Positions 45,380 through 54,350 of a DNA stretch of 64,000 nt are shown piece after piece. Position 1 is the first letter of the stretch; the number at the start of each line of letters is the position of its first letter. Source of the DNA: Konateibacter massiliensis (GTDB lineage Bacteria > Bacillota > Clostridia > Lachnospirales > Lachnospiraceae); the NCBI RefSeq assembly GCF_900184995.1, contig NZ_LT860099.1, forward strand, positions 770,269-834,268. The letters run 5' to 3'. The translations under genes and the position numbers were made by a program. The notes beneath the pieces are model-generated. The model was not told where the DNA came from. It worked only from the letters and a program-made list of their open reading frames with translations, and made no database searches.

Positions 45380-46234
45380 TTACACCTCCGCTTTTTCCAT
45401 AATAAAATTATCAATCAGCCTCGTCTTTCCTATGTATACCGCGATTGCCACGAGTACATTTCCTTCGATTATCTCAACCGGCTCAATCGTATCAAAACTT
45501 ACCAGTTCTACATAATCAATTTTTGCAAGAGGCTCCTTCTCTATTATGTCACAAATATGACTTTTTATTTTTAAAGCACTCTTCTCTCCTGCCTCGATTT
45601 CTTTCTTCGCCTCCGTCAACGCGAGGTTTAACACGACCGCTGCCTTTCGCTCCTCTTTGGAAAGATATGTATTTCTGGAACTTTTTGCGAGTCCGTCTGT
45701 TTCCCTTATAATTGGGCAGCCGATAATCTCAACATCAAAATTTAGGTCCCTGACCATTCTTTTTATAACCGCTAACTGTTGAGCATCCTTTTGCCCGAAA
45801 TACGCCTTGTCAGGCGCCACGATATGAAACAGCTTGCTCACGACAAGACACACGCCTTGAAAATGTGTCGGTCTGGATTTTCCGCAAAGCTCCTTTGTAA
45901 GTCCCTCTATGCCTACATAGGTGCTGTTTGCCTTCTCGTACATCTCCTCCGGCTCCGGATGAAAAATCAAATCAGCGCCTGCTTCCTCGCATACTTTTTT
46001 ATCTCGCTCAAAATCTCTCGGATAGCTCTCTAAGTCCTCCGTGGGGCCAAACTGTGTCGGGTTGACAAAAATACTGACAACCACCTTATCGGTTTCTTCA
46101 TCCGCCCGTCTGATCAGGCTTTCATGTCCTTCATGCAAATATCCCATGGTAGGGACAAAGCCAACACTTTTCCCCTCTCTCTTCCACTCTTTTACCTGAT
46201 TTCTTACCTCTTGTATCGTCCTTGCAATTATCAT
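45380..46234 (-). CDS. panC: Pantothenate synthetase
   Basis: ATP-dependent condensation of pantoate and beta-alanine. 284 residues with [19 protein letters not shown] (HxGH motif), [19 protein letters not shown], and the KMSKS-like [19 protein letters not shown]. 13 bp after panB and 2 bp before panD. Confidence 0.97.
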   Translation of the reverse strand: MIIARTIQEVRNQVKEWKREGKSVGFVPTMGYLHEGHESLIRRADEETDKVVVSIFVNPTQFGPTEDLESYPRDFERDKKVCEEAGADLIFHPEPEEMYEKANSTYVGIEGLTKELCGKSRPTHFQGVCLVVSKLFHIVAPDKAYFGQKDAQQLAVIKRMVRDLNFDVEIIGCPIIRETDGLAKSSRNTYLSKEERKAAVVLNLALTEAKKEIEAGEKSALKIKSHICDIIEKEPLAKIDYVELVSFDTIEPVEIIEGNVLVAIAVYIGKTRLIDNFIMEKAEV

Positions 46235-46247
46235 CTCAAAATCCTCC

Positions 46248-47075
46248 CTAGTATAATTTCGCTATCACATCATCATCAATCTGATAACAATGCTCTTTTG
46301 CCGGAAAGCTCTCTTCACGAACTTCCTTTTGGTATGCGGCAAATGCCTTTTTCATCTCATCTCCCACATTACCGAACCGCTTTACAAACTTAGGTGTGAA
46401 ATCCGAAAACATACCAAGCATATCTTGATAAACAAGCACTTGACCGTCACATCCTGCCCCTGCGCCAATTCCTATCGTAGGAATAGAGATTTTGTCTGTA
46501 ATAAGCCTCGCGAGCGCCTCGGGTACGCATTCAAGAACAATTGCAAAGGCTCCTGCCTCCTCAAGTGCCATCGCATCCTCCAAAAGTTTCTTCGCTGCCT
46601 TCTCACTTTTCCCCTGCACCTTAAAGCCGCCAAACGCATTGATTGACTGGGGTGTAAGCCCTAGATGCCCCATAACGGGTATCGAGGCATTGACAATCGC
46701 CTTAACCTGCTCTGCCACTTCTCTACCACCTTCAAGCTTAACAGCTCCTGCTCTTCCCTCTTTCAAAAGCCGTCCCGCATTGACAACTGCATCATAGACG
46801 GATGTCTGATAGGATAAAAACGGCATATCCGCGATAACAAGGGCATTCTTGCAGCCGTTTGCAACCCCTTTGGAATGATGTATCATATCCTCCATTGTGA
46901 CAGATATGGTATCCTCATAACCTAAAATAACCATCCCCAGTGAATCGCCGACCAAAACAGCATTCACTCCCGCTTCATCCATCAGCTTTGCCGTGGAATA
47001 ATCATAAGCGGTGAGCATCGTTATCTTTTCTTTCTTATTTTTTGCTTCCTGAAATGTTACGACTGAATTTTTCAT
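46248..47075 (-). CDS. panB: 3-methyl-2-oxobutanoate hydroxymethyltransferase
   Basis: First step of pantothenate synthesis; makes ketopantoate from ketoisovalerate and methylene-tetrahydrofolate. 275 residues: [33 protein letters not shown] and VKLEGGREV. No panE (ketopantoate reductase) is in the window. First gene of panB-panC-panD; its SD lies in a hairpin (47084-47104). Confidence 0.97.
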   Translation of the reverse strand: MKNSVVTFQEAKNKKEKITMLTAYDYSTAKLMDEAGVNAVLVGDSLGMVILGYEDTISVTMEDMIHHSKGVANGCKNALVIADMPFLSYQTSVYDAVVNAGRLLKEGRAGAVKLEGGREVAEQVKAIVNASIPVMGHLGLTPQSINAFGGFKVQGKSEKAAKKLLEDAMALEEAGAFAIVLECVPEALARLITDKISIPTIGIGAGAGCDGQVLVYQDMLGMFSDFTPKFVKRFGNVGDEMKKAFAAYQKEVREESFPAKEHCYQIDDDVIAKLY

Positions 47076-47083
47076 AAAAAAAC

Positions 47084-47104
47084 CTCCAAAATTTTATTTT
47101 GGAG
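47084..47104 (-). promoter_or_regulatory. panB: Hairpin sequestering the panB ribosome-binding site
   Basis: On the minus strand CTCCAAAAT and ATTTTGGAG form a 9-bp stem with an AAA loop. The GGAG of the stem is the SD, and seven T separate it from the ATG. The element looks like a terminator joined to an SD. A palindrome ATCATATGAT and a possible -10 GATAAT lie just upstream. Confidence 0.55.
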
Positions 47105-47173
47105 TTGTATTATCAAAAATCATATGATGGTTCACTAAATAAAACCAGATATAAGACGATTATTCCGATTACT

Positions 47174-47371
47174 TCAAGCCCATAAAGTCTTGTTCCGCAG
47201 ATACAAGCTTCTTTGCTTCCAAAATAACAGGACAACCAAGGTGACATTTAGTTCTTCATCAGATGCAGTTTCAACGAATACCGCTCCATAAAAAGAATAG
47301 CACACTCTTACCGATTTTTCAAGTAGAGTGCTATGTTCTATGATAGGAAATTCGAAAGAATTTCCTATCAT
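47174..47371 (-). pseudogene. Possible frameshifted gene remnant
   Basis: An open frame reads GAVFVETASDEELNV; just after this point a second frame reads CHLGCPVILEAKKLV and runs to a stop 72 bp later. Both pieces look protein-like and join if one frameshift is allowed near 47245. The N-terminal part would be formed by the palindrome itself, so the 5' end is missing or not coding. Family not recognised. Confidence 0.3.
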
Positions 47372-47379
47372 AGAACATA
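47332..47379. repeat. Perfect 22-bp palindrome with GAAA loop (palindromic repeat copy 2)
   Basis: Arms at 47332-47353 and 47358-47379 are exactly complementary, including CTATGATAGGAAATTC. It shares its core with the palindrome at 1506-1548. It lies downstream of gerW. Confidence 0.65.
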
Positions 47380-47387
47380 CTATTTAT

Positions 47388-47435
47388 GCGCACGAATGCA
47401 AGAGGACGATATCACTACGTGATTGCATTCGGCGC
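47388..47435. repeat. Stem-loop downstream of gerW
   Basis: GCGC-a-CGAATGCAA (47388-47401) pairs with TTGCATTCG-GCGC (47423-47435), 13 bp with one bulge and a 21-nt loop. It is preceded by CTATTTATGCGCAC, nearly the same as CTATTTATGTGCAC at 55279, where a different stem follows. Confidence 0.55.
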
Positions 47436-47460
47436 GACAAAGTATTTGTTCACTTGTATC

Positions 47461-47874
47461 TTACTCTTTTGCTTCAGATGCAGTGGATTTGATTGCATCC
47501 TCAATATCCTTATTCATATTCACGTCCTGCTTAGAAGCTCCTCCCGTGAACTTGTTTACCAAATCCGGCACCATATCCAATATTTTTGTAACACCGTCCT
47601 GATTTTTTATGTTAACCAGTTTTGTGTGTCCGTTTTGAATCACCAGCACGGCACTTGGTGACATCTTACCGCCCATACCGCCGCCGCCGTTGTTCTTCTT
47701 TCCGTCGTCTGTAAAAGCACCGCCCGCAACGCCGAATGAAACGTCAATAAGCGGAAGAATGATGGTATCTCCCACCGTAATTGCATCGCCCACCACTGTT
47801 TTGCTTGTGATAAAGCTATCCATTCCTTTAAAAAGTGACCCCATTGTTGTACTAAAGCTATTATCTGCCGACAT
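47461..47874 (-). CDS. gerW: GerW family sporulation protein (YtfJ)
   Basis: 137 residues of the GerW/YtfJ family, needed for nutrient germination in Bacillus. Typical: VVGDAITVGDTIILPLIDVSFGVAGG, GGGGMGGKMSPSAVLVIQ. The Gly-rich loop is family-typical. 11 bp after the DUF2953 gene, the conserved ytfI-ytfJ order. Confidence 0.95.
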   Translation of the reverse strand: MSADNSFSTTMGSLFKGMDSFITSKTVVGDAITVGDTIILPLIDVSFGVAGGAFTDDGKKNNGGGGMGGKMSPSAVLVIQNGHTKLVNIKNQDGVTKILDMVPDLVNKFTGGASKQDVNMNKDIEDAIKSTASEAKE

Positions 47875-47885
47875 GTCTGTTCCTC

Positions 47886-48935
47886 CTAATCCATTATCAT
47901 TTTATAGCATCGTTTTACGTTTTCATCTCGATATAATTTCCACCCAATAAGCAGCAGCCTTGCAAGGGTTACTCTGCCTCTCATATAGACATCCCCCTCT
48001 AAAACAGTTTCCTCAAAATCCGGTACAATATGTGCATTGTTTTTATAAAGAGGCATCAACATTCCGAAAATGCCGAGAATTTGTCCCGTTAAAGCCGGGT
48101 CACCTGTACCAAATTTTAAATTAACCTTATATTTTCTTGGTCTGATATGCTTAAGGGCTATAATAAGCTGGTCTTTTGCAAGGGAAAATGCCTGACGGTT
48201 TCCTTCATCCGTCAAAAACTCCTGCACCTCTCTCAGCTTCTCTCTTATGTTTTTCGCGATCTGTTTCATTTTGTTCCAGAAATTTTTTATCGCTTGAAAA
48301 AATCTTTTTATCTTATCAATAATTTTTTTAATGGAAAAATTAATCTTCCTTTTTTTGGCTTTCGGCACCGGTACTTTTTCTTCTGCCTTGCCCTTTATCT
48401 TATCTTCCGGTTTCTTTTCCTGCTTGTCTTCTCCAGTTCGGCTGATTTCCTTTATCTCCGGTCCATCCGCATCTATCCTGGCAGCCTGCTTTTCTTCTGA
48501 TACAGCTTCGTCTGTCGGCCCTGCTTCCGGTTTATCCTCGTCCGGCTGACTAATCTGCTTTATCTCTGGCTTATCTTTGTCCGCCTGACGCCTGCGCTTT
48601 TCCTTCGGCTTCTTTTTGGCACCTTTCTTGGTTCGCTTTTTCCCTGTAAAAAACACTTTTATTTTTCCGAAAAAGCTTTTCCAGCTTTCAACGGGAATGC
48701 CCAAAATCCGAAAGCTATTGGTCAGCCCTTCCTCGTCCCAATAAAGTTTAAAATGAAGAAAATGAAGCAGCCATGAAGCGTTCACCTTCGCATGCATCTC
48801 AGTTCCCTTGACGGCATATGCCTGATACCTGACCGGTACAAATAAAACAAGTGCGAGCAAAAAAAGTACAAGAAGTAACAAAGCTAGTAACACAATACCG
48901 ATTATCTTTAGTATAACCAATAATACATGCAGCAT
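47886..48935 (-). CDS. DUF2953 domain-containing membrane protein (YtfI-like)
   Basis: 349 residues. An N-terminal transmembrane helix (about 5-33), then a DUF2953 start (VPVRYQAYAVKGTEMHAKVNASWLLHFLHFKLYWD), a long charged insert rich in Lys, Glu and Pro (about 95-210, with repeated PEIKQISQPDEDKPE-like units), and the DUF2953 core (KYKVNLKFGTGDPALTGQILGI). Function unknown; paired with gerW in spore formers. Longer than typical because of the insert. Confidence 0.85.
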   Translation of the reverse strand: MLHVLLVILKIIGIVLLALLLLVLFLLALVLFVPVRYQAYAVKGTEMHAKVNASWLLHFLHFKLYWDEEGLTNSFRILGIPVESWKSFFGKIKVFFTGKKRTKKGAKKKPKEKRRRQADKDKPEIKQISQPDEDKPEAGPTDEAVSEEKQAARIDADGPEIKEISRTGEDKQEKKPEDKIKGKAEEKVPVPKAKKRKINFSIKKIIDKIKRFFQAIKNFWNKMKQIAKNIREKLREVQEFLTDEGNRQAFSLAKDQLIIALKHIRPRKYKVNLKFGTGDPALTGQILGIFGMLMPLYKNNAHIVPDFEETVLEGDVYMRGRVTLARLLLIGWKLYRDENVKRCYKMIMD

Positions 48936-48944
48936 ATTCTACTC

Positions 48945-49259
48945 CTACCGTTCGTTCGTTATATATTGCCTAATTCGAAAATCGCCCGTATTCTGATAGA
49001 GTTCCTCCACAATTTTTGCTGCCAGCTCCACCGCTTCGTCATAACCGCAGGCAATTCCCACAATGAAAAAATCCTGTTTTCTGTAATACGGCTGCAAAAA
49101 GACGGAAGAATTCCATATATCCAAAAGATTTTCTTCATTGGATGCCAGCGTAATCAGATATACATCTAACATTCCTGCACCATGTTTTACCTTCCAGACA
49201 ATTTCATATCGTTTTTTTTTCGCAGTTTTTCCAACATATAACTTACGATACCATCTCAT
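48945..49259 (-). CDS. Conserved hypothetical protein
   Basis: 104 residues from MRWYRKLYVGKTAKKKRYEI. No motif or membrane segment recognised; it looks like a small alpha/beta cytosolic protein. I chose the third ATG of the frame (49259), with GAGGAAATGGTA upstream; earlier ATGs at 49286 and 49265 are possible. First gene of the unit leading to DUF2953 and gerW (gap 9 bp). Confidence 0.72.
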   Translation of the reverse strand: MRWYRKLYVGKTAKKKRYEIVWKVKHGAGMLDVYLITLASNEENLLDIWNSSVFLQPYYRKQDFFIVGIACGYDEAVELAAKIVEELYQNTGDFRIRQYITNER

Positions 49260-49308
49260 TACCATTTCCTCGCAGCTAAAATCCATTTATTGCTATACAT
49301 AATTTTTA

Positions 49309-49368
49309 TTATCAGAGTAACAACACTTCTGATAATTTATCTTACCACACTCCCCATAATTTTAACAA
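49309..49368 (-). promoter_or_regulatory. Promoter and inverted repeat upstream of the gerW unit
   Basis: TTGTTA (49363-49368), 18-bp spacer, extended -10 TGG-TAAGAT (49339-49344) on the minus strand. Just downstream TTATCAGA and TCTGATAA (49309-49316, 49328-49335) form a perfect 8-bp inverted repeat with an 11-nt spacer over the expected start of transcription. Confidence 0.5.
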
Positions 49369-49396
49369 CGTTTTTTGCAATAAACATAATTTTTCC

Positions 49397-49426
49397 TTGT
49401 AAAAAGTGGCTTTTTTATGCTATCAT
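49397..49426 (+). promoter_or_regulatory. Promoter of citrate synthase gene
   Basis: TTGTAA (49397-49402), 18-bp spacer, TATCAT (49421-49426), 57 bp before the ATG. Confidence 0.5.
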
Positions 49427-49482
49427 GGAAAAGTATATAATTTTATACCTTAAATTAATACTTGAACAAAGGGGGAACAACA

Positions 49483-50850
49483 ATGAATGTAAACAGCCTA
49501 TCAAAAATAACTGATACCATCCTTGATTTATCAAAACTTTGTACCAGTACCGGTCAGATTGACCCGAGCTTATATACAAAATACGAAGTAAAACGAGGTT
49601 TGCGCGACATTAATGGTAAGGGTGTATTAGCCGGTCTGACAGACATTGCAGAGGTAAAGGCTTATACCATCGAAGACCACGAGCTTGTTCCATGCGAAGG
49701 AAAATTATACTACAGAGGAATTGATGTGGAGGACATCGTAAAAGGCTTTATCGACGATGACCGTTTTGGATTTGAAGAGGTAACCTATCTTCTTCTCTTC
49801 GGAAAACTGCCTACCAAAAAAGAACTCATTGATTTTACTACAGTACTGGCGAATTATAGGACACTGCCCACAAGCTTTGTAAGGGATATTATTATGAAAG
49901 CACCAAGTCAGGATATGATGAACACCCTTGCCCGAAGTGTATTGACCTTATATTCTTACGACGATAACGCAGATGACACTTCTCTGCCAAATGTACTTCG
50001 TCAATGTCTCCAATTAATCAGCTTATTTCCACTATTGTCCGTATACGGCTATCAAGCATACAGTCATTATCATGACGGAAACAGTCTCTATATCCACGCA
50101 CCACAGCCGGAGCTTTCCACCGCTGAAAATATTCTCTATATTCTCAGACCGGACAGCAAATATACGCCTTTGGAGGCAAAAATATTAGACATTGCATTGG
50201 TTTTACATGCCGAACACGGCGGTGGTAATAACTCAACCTTTACCACACATGTGGTTACTTCCACAGGTACAGACACCTATTCAGCTATTGCCGCATCACT
50301 AGGTTCCTTGAAAGGTCCACGCCACGGCGGTGCCAACATCAAGGTTATCAAAATGTTTGATGATATGAAAACAAAGGTGAAAGACTGGTCTGATGAGGAA
50401 GAAATTTCTACATATCTGACTGCTCTCCTTCACAAGGAAGCATTTGATAAAGCAGGCTTAATTTATGGTATCGGCCATGCTGTTTATTCTCTTTCTGATC
50501 CGAGAGCCGATATTTTCAAAGGCTTTGTTGAGCGTCTTGCTACAGAAAAGGGACGAAACGAGGAATTTATGCTCTACTCTATGGTAGAAAAACTAGCGCC
50601 TGTCGTTATCGCAAAAGAGCGGCAGATGTACAAGGGAGTCAGTGCTAATGTAGACTTCTACAGCGGTTTTGTGTATAGCATGCTTGATTTACCGCTAGAG
50701 CTGTACACACCAATTTTTGCTATTTCCAGAATAAGCGGCTGGAGTGCCCACCGTATTGAGGAAATTATAAATAATGGAAAAATTATAAGACCTGCTTATA
50801 AAAGTATTGCAAAGCATTCGGAATACCGACCTTTACATGAACGTGATTAA
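49483..50850 (+). CDS. Citrate synthase
   Basis: Condenses oxaloacetate and acetyl-CoA. 455 residues from the ATG at 49483 (SD GGGGG). Active-site segments: ALVLHAEHGGGNNSTFTTHV, SLGSLKGPRHGGAN and YGIGHAVYSLSDPRAD; the CLYRGID-like start is YYRGIDVEDIV. An N-terminal extension of about 40 residues precedes the usual domain, as in the Lachnospiraceae form. Monocistronic, with a terminator at 50866. It probably feeds 2-oxoglutarate and glutamate synthesis. Confidence 0.95.
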   Translation: MNVNSLSKITDTILDLSKLCTSTGQIDPSLYTKYEVKRGLRDINGKGVLAGLTDIAEVKAYTIEDHELVPCEGKLYYRGIDVEDIVKGFIDDDRFGFEEVTYLLLFGKLPTKKELIDFTTVLANYRTLPTSFVRDIIMKAPSQDMMNTLARSVLTLYSYDDNADDTSLPNVLRQCLQLISLFPLLSVYGYQAYSHYHDGNSLYIHAPQPELSTAENILYILRPDSKYTPLEAKILDIALVLHAEHGGGNNSTFTTHVVTSTGTDTYSAIAASLGSLKGPRHGGANIKVIKMFDDMKTKVKDWSDEEEISTYLTALLHKEAFDKAGLIYGIGHAVYSLSDPRADIFKGFVERLATEKGRNEEFMLYSMVEKLAPVVIAKERQMYKGVSANVDFYSGFVYSMLDLPLELYTPIFAISRISGWSAHRIEEIINNGKIIRPAYKSIAKHSEYRPLHERD

Positions 50851-50865
50851 AATTTTCTACAATAT

Positions 50866-50894
50866 AAAAAAGCTGTCAATTGACAGCTTTTTTT
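50866..50894. terminator. Bidirectional terminator between citrate synthase and histidine kinase genes
   Basis: Perfect palindrome AAAAAAGCTGTCA/TGACAGCTTTTTT with T-runs on both strands. Confidence 0.85.
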
Positions 50895-50913
50895 GTATGT
50901 TATACTTTTAAGT

Positions 50914-52539
50914 TTATTCCTCAAAACCGCGTTCTACCCTGTTGCTCTTACTTGTTTTCGTCCACTCTAATTCAAACCAGAACGTGCTTCCCTGATCTAC
51001 CTCGCTTATCACGCCGTAATTTGCCTCGTGAAGCACCAGTATATTCTTTACGATTGACAGCCCAAGCCCAGTTCCCATAACCGCCCGCTTATGAGTCTTA
51101 TCCACCTTATAATAGCGTTCCCAGACATATTTTATGTCCTTCTCCTCAATACCAATTCCGGTATCGGTCACTTCTATCCGAACCCTGTTTCCGTCAACAC
51201 GCTGTTTTACAGATACTTTTTTGTCATCGCCGGTATAGTTGATTGCATTGTTAATCAGATTGTATATGACCTGATAAAGCTTGAATTCATCTGCCTCTAC
51301 CCAGACATTTTCATTATAATCAAAAGTAATTACATAACCGTCCTGTTCCACAAGCTTCGCATATCTGGTTATAATCTGCTTGATGCTCTCCGTCAAGTCA
51401 TACTCCTTGGTTTTCTGTTCCATTACGCCTGCCTGCAATTTCGAAATATCCAGCATATCATTTACCAGATTGGTAAGTCTCCTTGATTCATCAATGACGA
51501 CCTGTATATTCTCAGGAGTATTTTCACCCGGCAGATCCCGCATTACCTCCGAATACGCAATAATCATAGTCAAAGGAGTTCTAAGATCATGGGAGATATT
51601 TGCTATCAGTTCTCTCTGAAGATTCTCCGCTCTTCCAAGCTCCTTTGCCGTATAGTTTAATGTGTCAGAAAGCTCTGTGATTTCCTTGTAATCCTTTCCG
51701 TTAAACTCCACCTGAAAATCTCCGTTTGCCAGCTCTTTTGCCGTCTGATTCACCTTCACAATCGAGCGTGAAATCTTTTTGGACACGAGTAACGCAATGC
51801 CTAAGGACAATAAAATCATAAGCACAGAGATACAGATAAGCTGTACCTGAATCGTATGAACCGTAGCATCTACCGGGGTAAGCTGTGCATTTACCATTAC
51901 AATGCACTCCTCACCGTCTACTGTAGAAATATCCGCGTAGGTAACATTTTGATATTCCCCCGCTCTAAAATTAAAAAGAGGTTTGTTTCCGAAATCTCTC
52001 GGCTTGTCTTCCTGGCTGATTTGAGGGGCATCTGAAGGGATGTCCGACGGTATACCGCGGGAAGAGTCATCTCCTGCATCGTCCGGTCTGGCTCCTGTTT
52101 CTTCCTCGCCGATGCCAGGCATCGGTGCGTTTTCTATAATTTCCTCCATCGTATCGGGCGCCTCGTGGTTTATGACGATTCTGCCGCCCTCTTCTTTGCT
52201 TCGCTCAAAATATTCCTGAATCTTTTCCTTGGATATCACGCTGTTGGCAAAGGAGCGGTAATATTCAGAAGAATACAACGTTCTTCCGTCTTCATTGCCG
52301 ATTAAAATATAAACCTCATAATCCTCACTTATTGTATTGATTGTACTTTCTAAATCCTCTGCATCCAGATTTCCCTGAAGTACCTCCAGTGCCTGCTCCA
52401 GCTCATTTTTTTTAATCGCGGTATAAAAAGAATCCAGATAAACAGTTTGAAAAAGCCATAATAGTATCAAAAGAATCGCAGTAAATCCTAAAAGATACTG
52501 AAATACCTTCCATTTAAGACTTAGCTTTTCATGCCTCAA
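50914..52539 (-). CDS. Sensor histidine kinase
   Basis: 541-residue membrane kinase: TM1 (about 14-34), an extracellular sensor region of about 195 residues with an acidic, Pro-rich insert (135-180), TM2 (about 232-253), HAMP (254-305), HisKA with the phospho-acceptor His317 (NISHDLRTPLTM), and HATPase boxes NLINNAINYTGD, DTGIGIEEKD and GTGLGLSIV. It overlaps the end of the response regulator gene by 11 bp. Signal unknown. Confidence 0.95.
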   Translation of the reverse strand: MRHEKLSLKWKVFQYLLGFTAILLILLWLFQTVYLDSFYTAIKKNELEQALEVLQGNLDAEDLESTINTISEDYEVYILIGNEDGRTLYSSEYYRSFANSVISKEKIQEYFERSKEEGGRIVINHEAPDTMEEIIENAPMPGIGEEETGARPDDAGDDSSRGIPSDIPSDAPQISQEDKPRDFGNKPLFNFRAGEYQNVTYADISTVDGEECIVMVNAQLTPVDATVHTIQVQLICISVLMILLSLGIALLVSKKISRSIVKVNQTAKELANGDFQVEFNGKDYKEITELSDTLNYTAKELGRAENLQRELIANISHDLRTPLTMIIAYSEVMRDLPGENTPENIQVVIDESRRLTNLVNDMLDISKLQAGVMEQKTKEYDLTESIKQIITRYAKLVEQDGYVITFDYNENVWVEADEFKLYQVIYNLINNAINYTGDDKKVSVKQRVDGNRVRIEVTDTGIGIEEKDIKYVWERYYKVDKTHKRAVMGTGLGLSIVKNILVLHEANYGVISEVDQGSTFWFELEWTKTSKSNRVERGFEE

Positions 52540-53200
52540 AGCGGTATCCCACCCCTCTTAGTGTAACGACGAACTTCCTATACTCTCCAAGGCTGCTTCG
52601 AAGCAGCTTTACATGCGTATCCAGCGTCCTGTCCTCCCCAAAATAATCATAGCCCCATACATCTGTGATAAGCTTATTGCGCGTCAGTGCGATATTTCTA
52701 TTTTTCACCATATAAAACAGCAAATCATACTCTTTCGGCGTCATATCAACCCTCTGTCCGTCAATGGTAACCGTTCTTCCCGTAAAATCAACCTCCAGCC
52801 CTTCCGCTGAAAAGATTTCTCTTCCCTGCTGCGTATCCTTTGCATTTCTTGAAATTACGACCTTCACTCTCATCATCAATTCTCTCGGTGAAAACGGTTT
52901 TACAACATAATCATCAATCCCAAGCTCAAAGCCATGTATCCTGTCATATTCCTCACCTCTGGCAGACAGCATAATAACCGGTATCTTTTTAATTTTATTT
53001 ATCTCTCTACACGCCGAAAAGCCATCTAACTCCGGCATCATGATGTCTAATATCATCACATCAAAATCCTCTGCCTTACATTTTTCAACAGCCTCCATGC
53101 CGTTTGCCGCCTCAACGATTTGATATCCCTCAAACTCAGCATATTTCTTAATAATTGCTCTAATTCTATCTTCGTCATCGACCACTAATATCTTACTCAT
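52529..53200 (-). CDS. OmpR/PhoB family response regulator
   Basis: 223 residues: receiver domain with phospho-acceptor Asp52 (VMILDIMMPELDG), Lys of VVKPFSPREL, and a C-terminal winged helix (GQRVDMTPKEYDLLFYMVKN; YDYFGEDRTLDTHVKLLRSSL). ATG at 53198-53200 with SD GGAGGTTGCAT. Regulates transcription together with the kinase encoded next. Confidence 0.95.
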   Translation of the reverse strand: MSKILVVDDEDRIRAIIKKYAEFEGYQIVEAANGMEAVEKCKAEDFDVMILDIMMPELDGFSACREINKIKKIPVIMLSARGEEYDRIHGFELGIDDYVVKPFSPRELMMRVKVVISRNAKDTQQGREIFSAEGLEVDFTGRTVTIDGQRVDMTPKEYDLLFYMVKNRNIALTRNKLITDVWGYDYFGEDRTLDTHVKLLRSSLGEYRKFVVTLRGVGYRFEA

Positions 53201-53311
53201 ATGCAACCTCCATTTTACACTTTAATGCTATTACTATAGCTTACAATTGTGTTAGTCATGTGTTGATATCATTAAGTAATTATAAATCCAAAAAGCTCTT
53301 TCCATAATATA

Positions 53312-53358
53312 ACAAAACAGACAGCTCCTTATTTTCTTTGCCATAAGGGGCTTGTCTG
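53312..53358 (-). terminator. Terminator of the 53387-53734 gene
   Basis: CAGACA-GCT-CCTTAT pairs with ATAAGG-GGC-t-TGTCTG (15 bp with a bulge), followed on the minus strand by TTTTGTT. Confidence 0.7.
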
Positions 53359-53386
53359 CTCTGTTTGCATTTTATTTTTTTACTGT

Positions 53387-53734
53387 CTAGGCTGACAGAT
53401 ATTTTTTGCTTGCTTTTGTCGAAACATAGGCAAACCATACTACTATAACGAAAAATCCACCAAAGGTCACAGTCTGTATCATTCCAAGTGCCGCATAATA
53501 AGAGCTGTAAAGCCCTACAACACTATAAATTAATGTACAAACGGCAAAAAACAGCACTCTTGGATACATATAGTTAATATATCCCGGCAAATCTTTGCTT
53601 TTCTGAAGATTAACATTTTTACTCACAAGCCAGCCAACCTTCAGTTCACCCTTCGTTTTCATCAGATAAGCCGAATATAGCATATACACTCCACAGGCAA
53701 GTATAATACCATCAATAATCCCGCCAAATTCCAT
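53387..53734 (-). CDS. Small membrane protein, unknown function
   Basis: 115 residues with three likely transmembrane helices (GIIDGIILACGVYMLYSAYL; VLFFAVCTLIYSVVGLYSSYY; FGGFFVIVVWFAYVS). Family not recognised. ATG at 53732-53734 with SD GGAGGAAAAACG is preferred to one seven codons earlier. It lies between the two-component genes and the CheY gene, transcribed separately. Confidence 0.72.
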   Translation of the reverse strand: MEFGGIIDGIILACGVYMLYSAYLMKTKGELKVGWLVSKNVNLQKSKDLPGYINYMYPRVLFFAVCTLIYSVVGLYSSYYAALGMIQTVTFGGFFVIVVWFAYVSTKASKKYLSA

Positions 53735-53883
53735 CGTTTTTCCTCCAAACTTCATGTGAAATAATTACTATTAAGATTATACCTATTTTTTCGATATTTT
53801 ACAATATCTATATCGTTTTTTATACAAACATACCCGTTCTTTGTAATTTTCGAATTATTTTATATTTTTATCTTTCATTTACG

Positions 53884-53912
53884 TTGAAACATTTGGATAT
53901 TTGTTGTAAAAT
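53884..53912 (+). promoter_or_regulatory. Sigma-A promoter of the cheY-like/MshEN-CheX pair
   Basis: TTGAAA (53884-53889), 17-bp spacer, TAAAAT (53907-53912); 5/6 matches to each hexamer. Start codon 48 bp downstream. Confidence 0.65.
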
Positions 53913-53960
53913 AATAGCAGAACGGAATAAACTTAATTCTATAAAATAGGGGGAATTAAT

Positions 53961-54350
53961 ATGAATCTGAAAGATATTACTGTACTGATATGCGATGATT
54001 CCATCTTATTTAGAAAACAAATGAAAGATTTTTTTGCTTCACATGACTGTACTTCTGTTATAGAGGGGATGAACGGTCAGGAGGCAATTGATGCCTACAA
54101 GGAACATAAACCGGATATTGTTTTTCTAGATATTATAATGCCGAGCAAGACAGGCATCGAAGCGACAAATGAAATCATCGAATACGATCAGAATGCTTAT
54201 ATTGTAATGTTTTCTTCTGTTGGTACACATCAGTATTTGAAGGATGCTATTTATGCTGGTGCTAAGGATTTTCTTCAAAAGCCTTTTGACGCCCATCTGA
54301 TTGAGGCTGTCATTGAGGTTTACTTTTCTACGCGGGAGGGAAGCAATTAA
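53961..54350 (+). CDS. CheY-like single-domain response regulator
   Basis: 129 residues, receiver domain only: acidic pocket Asp12-Asp13 (ICDDS), phospho-acceptor Asp57 (IVFLDIIMPSKTG), Ser of MFSSVG and Lys of LQKPFDAH. No output domain, so it acts by protein contact. SD GGGGG. Its stop overlaps the start of the next gene (TAATG), which implies coupled synthesis with the CheX-like protein. Confidence 0.92.
   Translation: MNLKDITVLICDDSILFRKQMKDFFASHDCTSVIEGMNGQEAIDAYKEHKPDIVFLDIIMPSKTGIEATNEIIEYDQNAYIVMFSSVGTHQYLKDAIYAGAKDFLQKPFDAHLIEAVIEVYFSTREGSN

Larger units (their letters stand above)
47076..47460. other. Intergenic region panB-gerW with large palindromes
   Basis: Contains the panB hairpin, a possible gene remnant (47174-47371), a perfect 22-bp palindrome with a GAAA loop (47332-47379) and a second stem-loop (47388-47435). 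No confident promoter seen. Confidence 0.5.
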
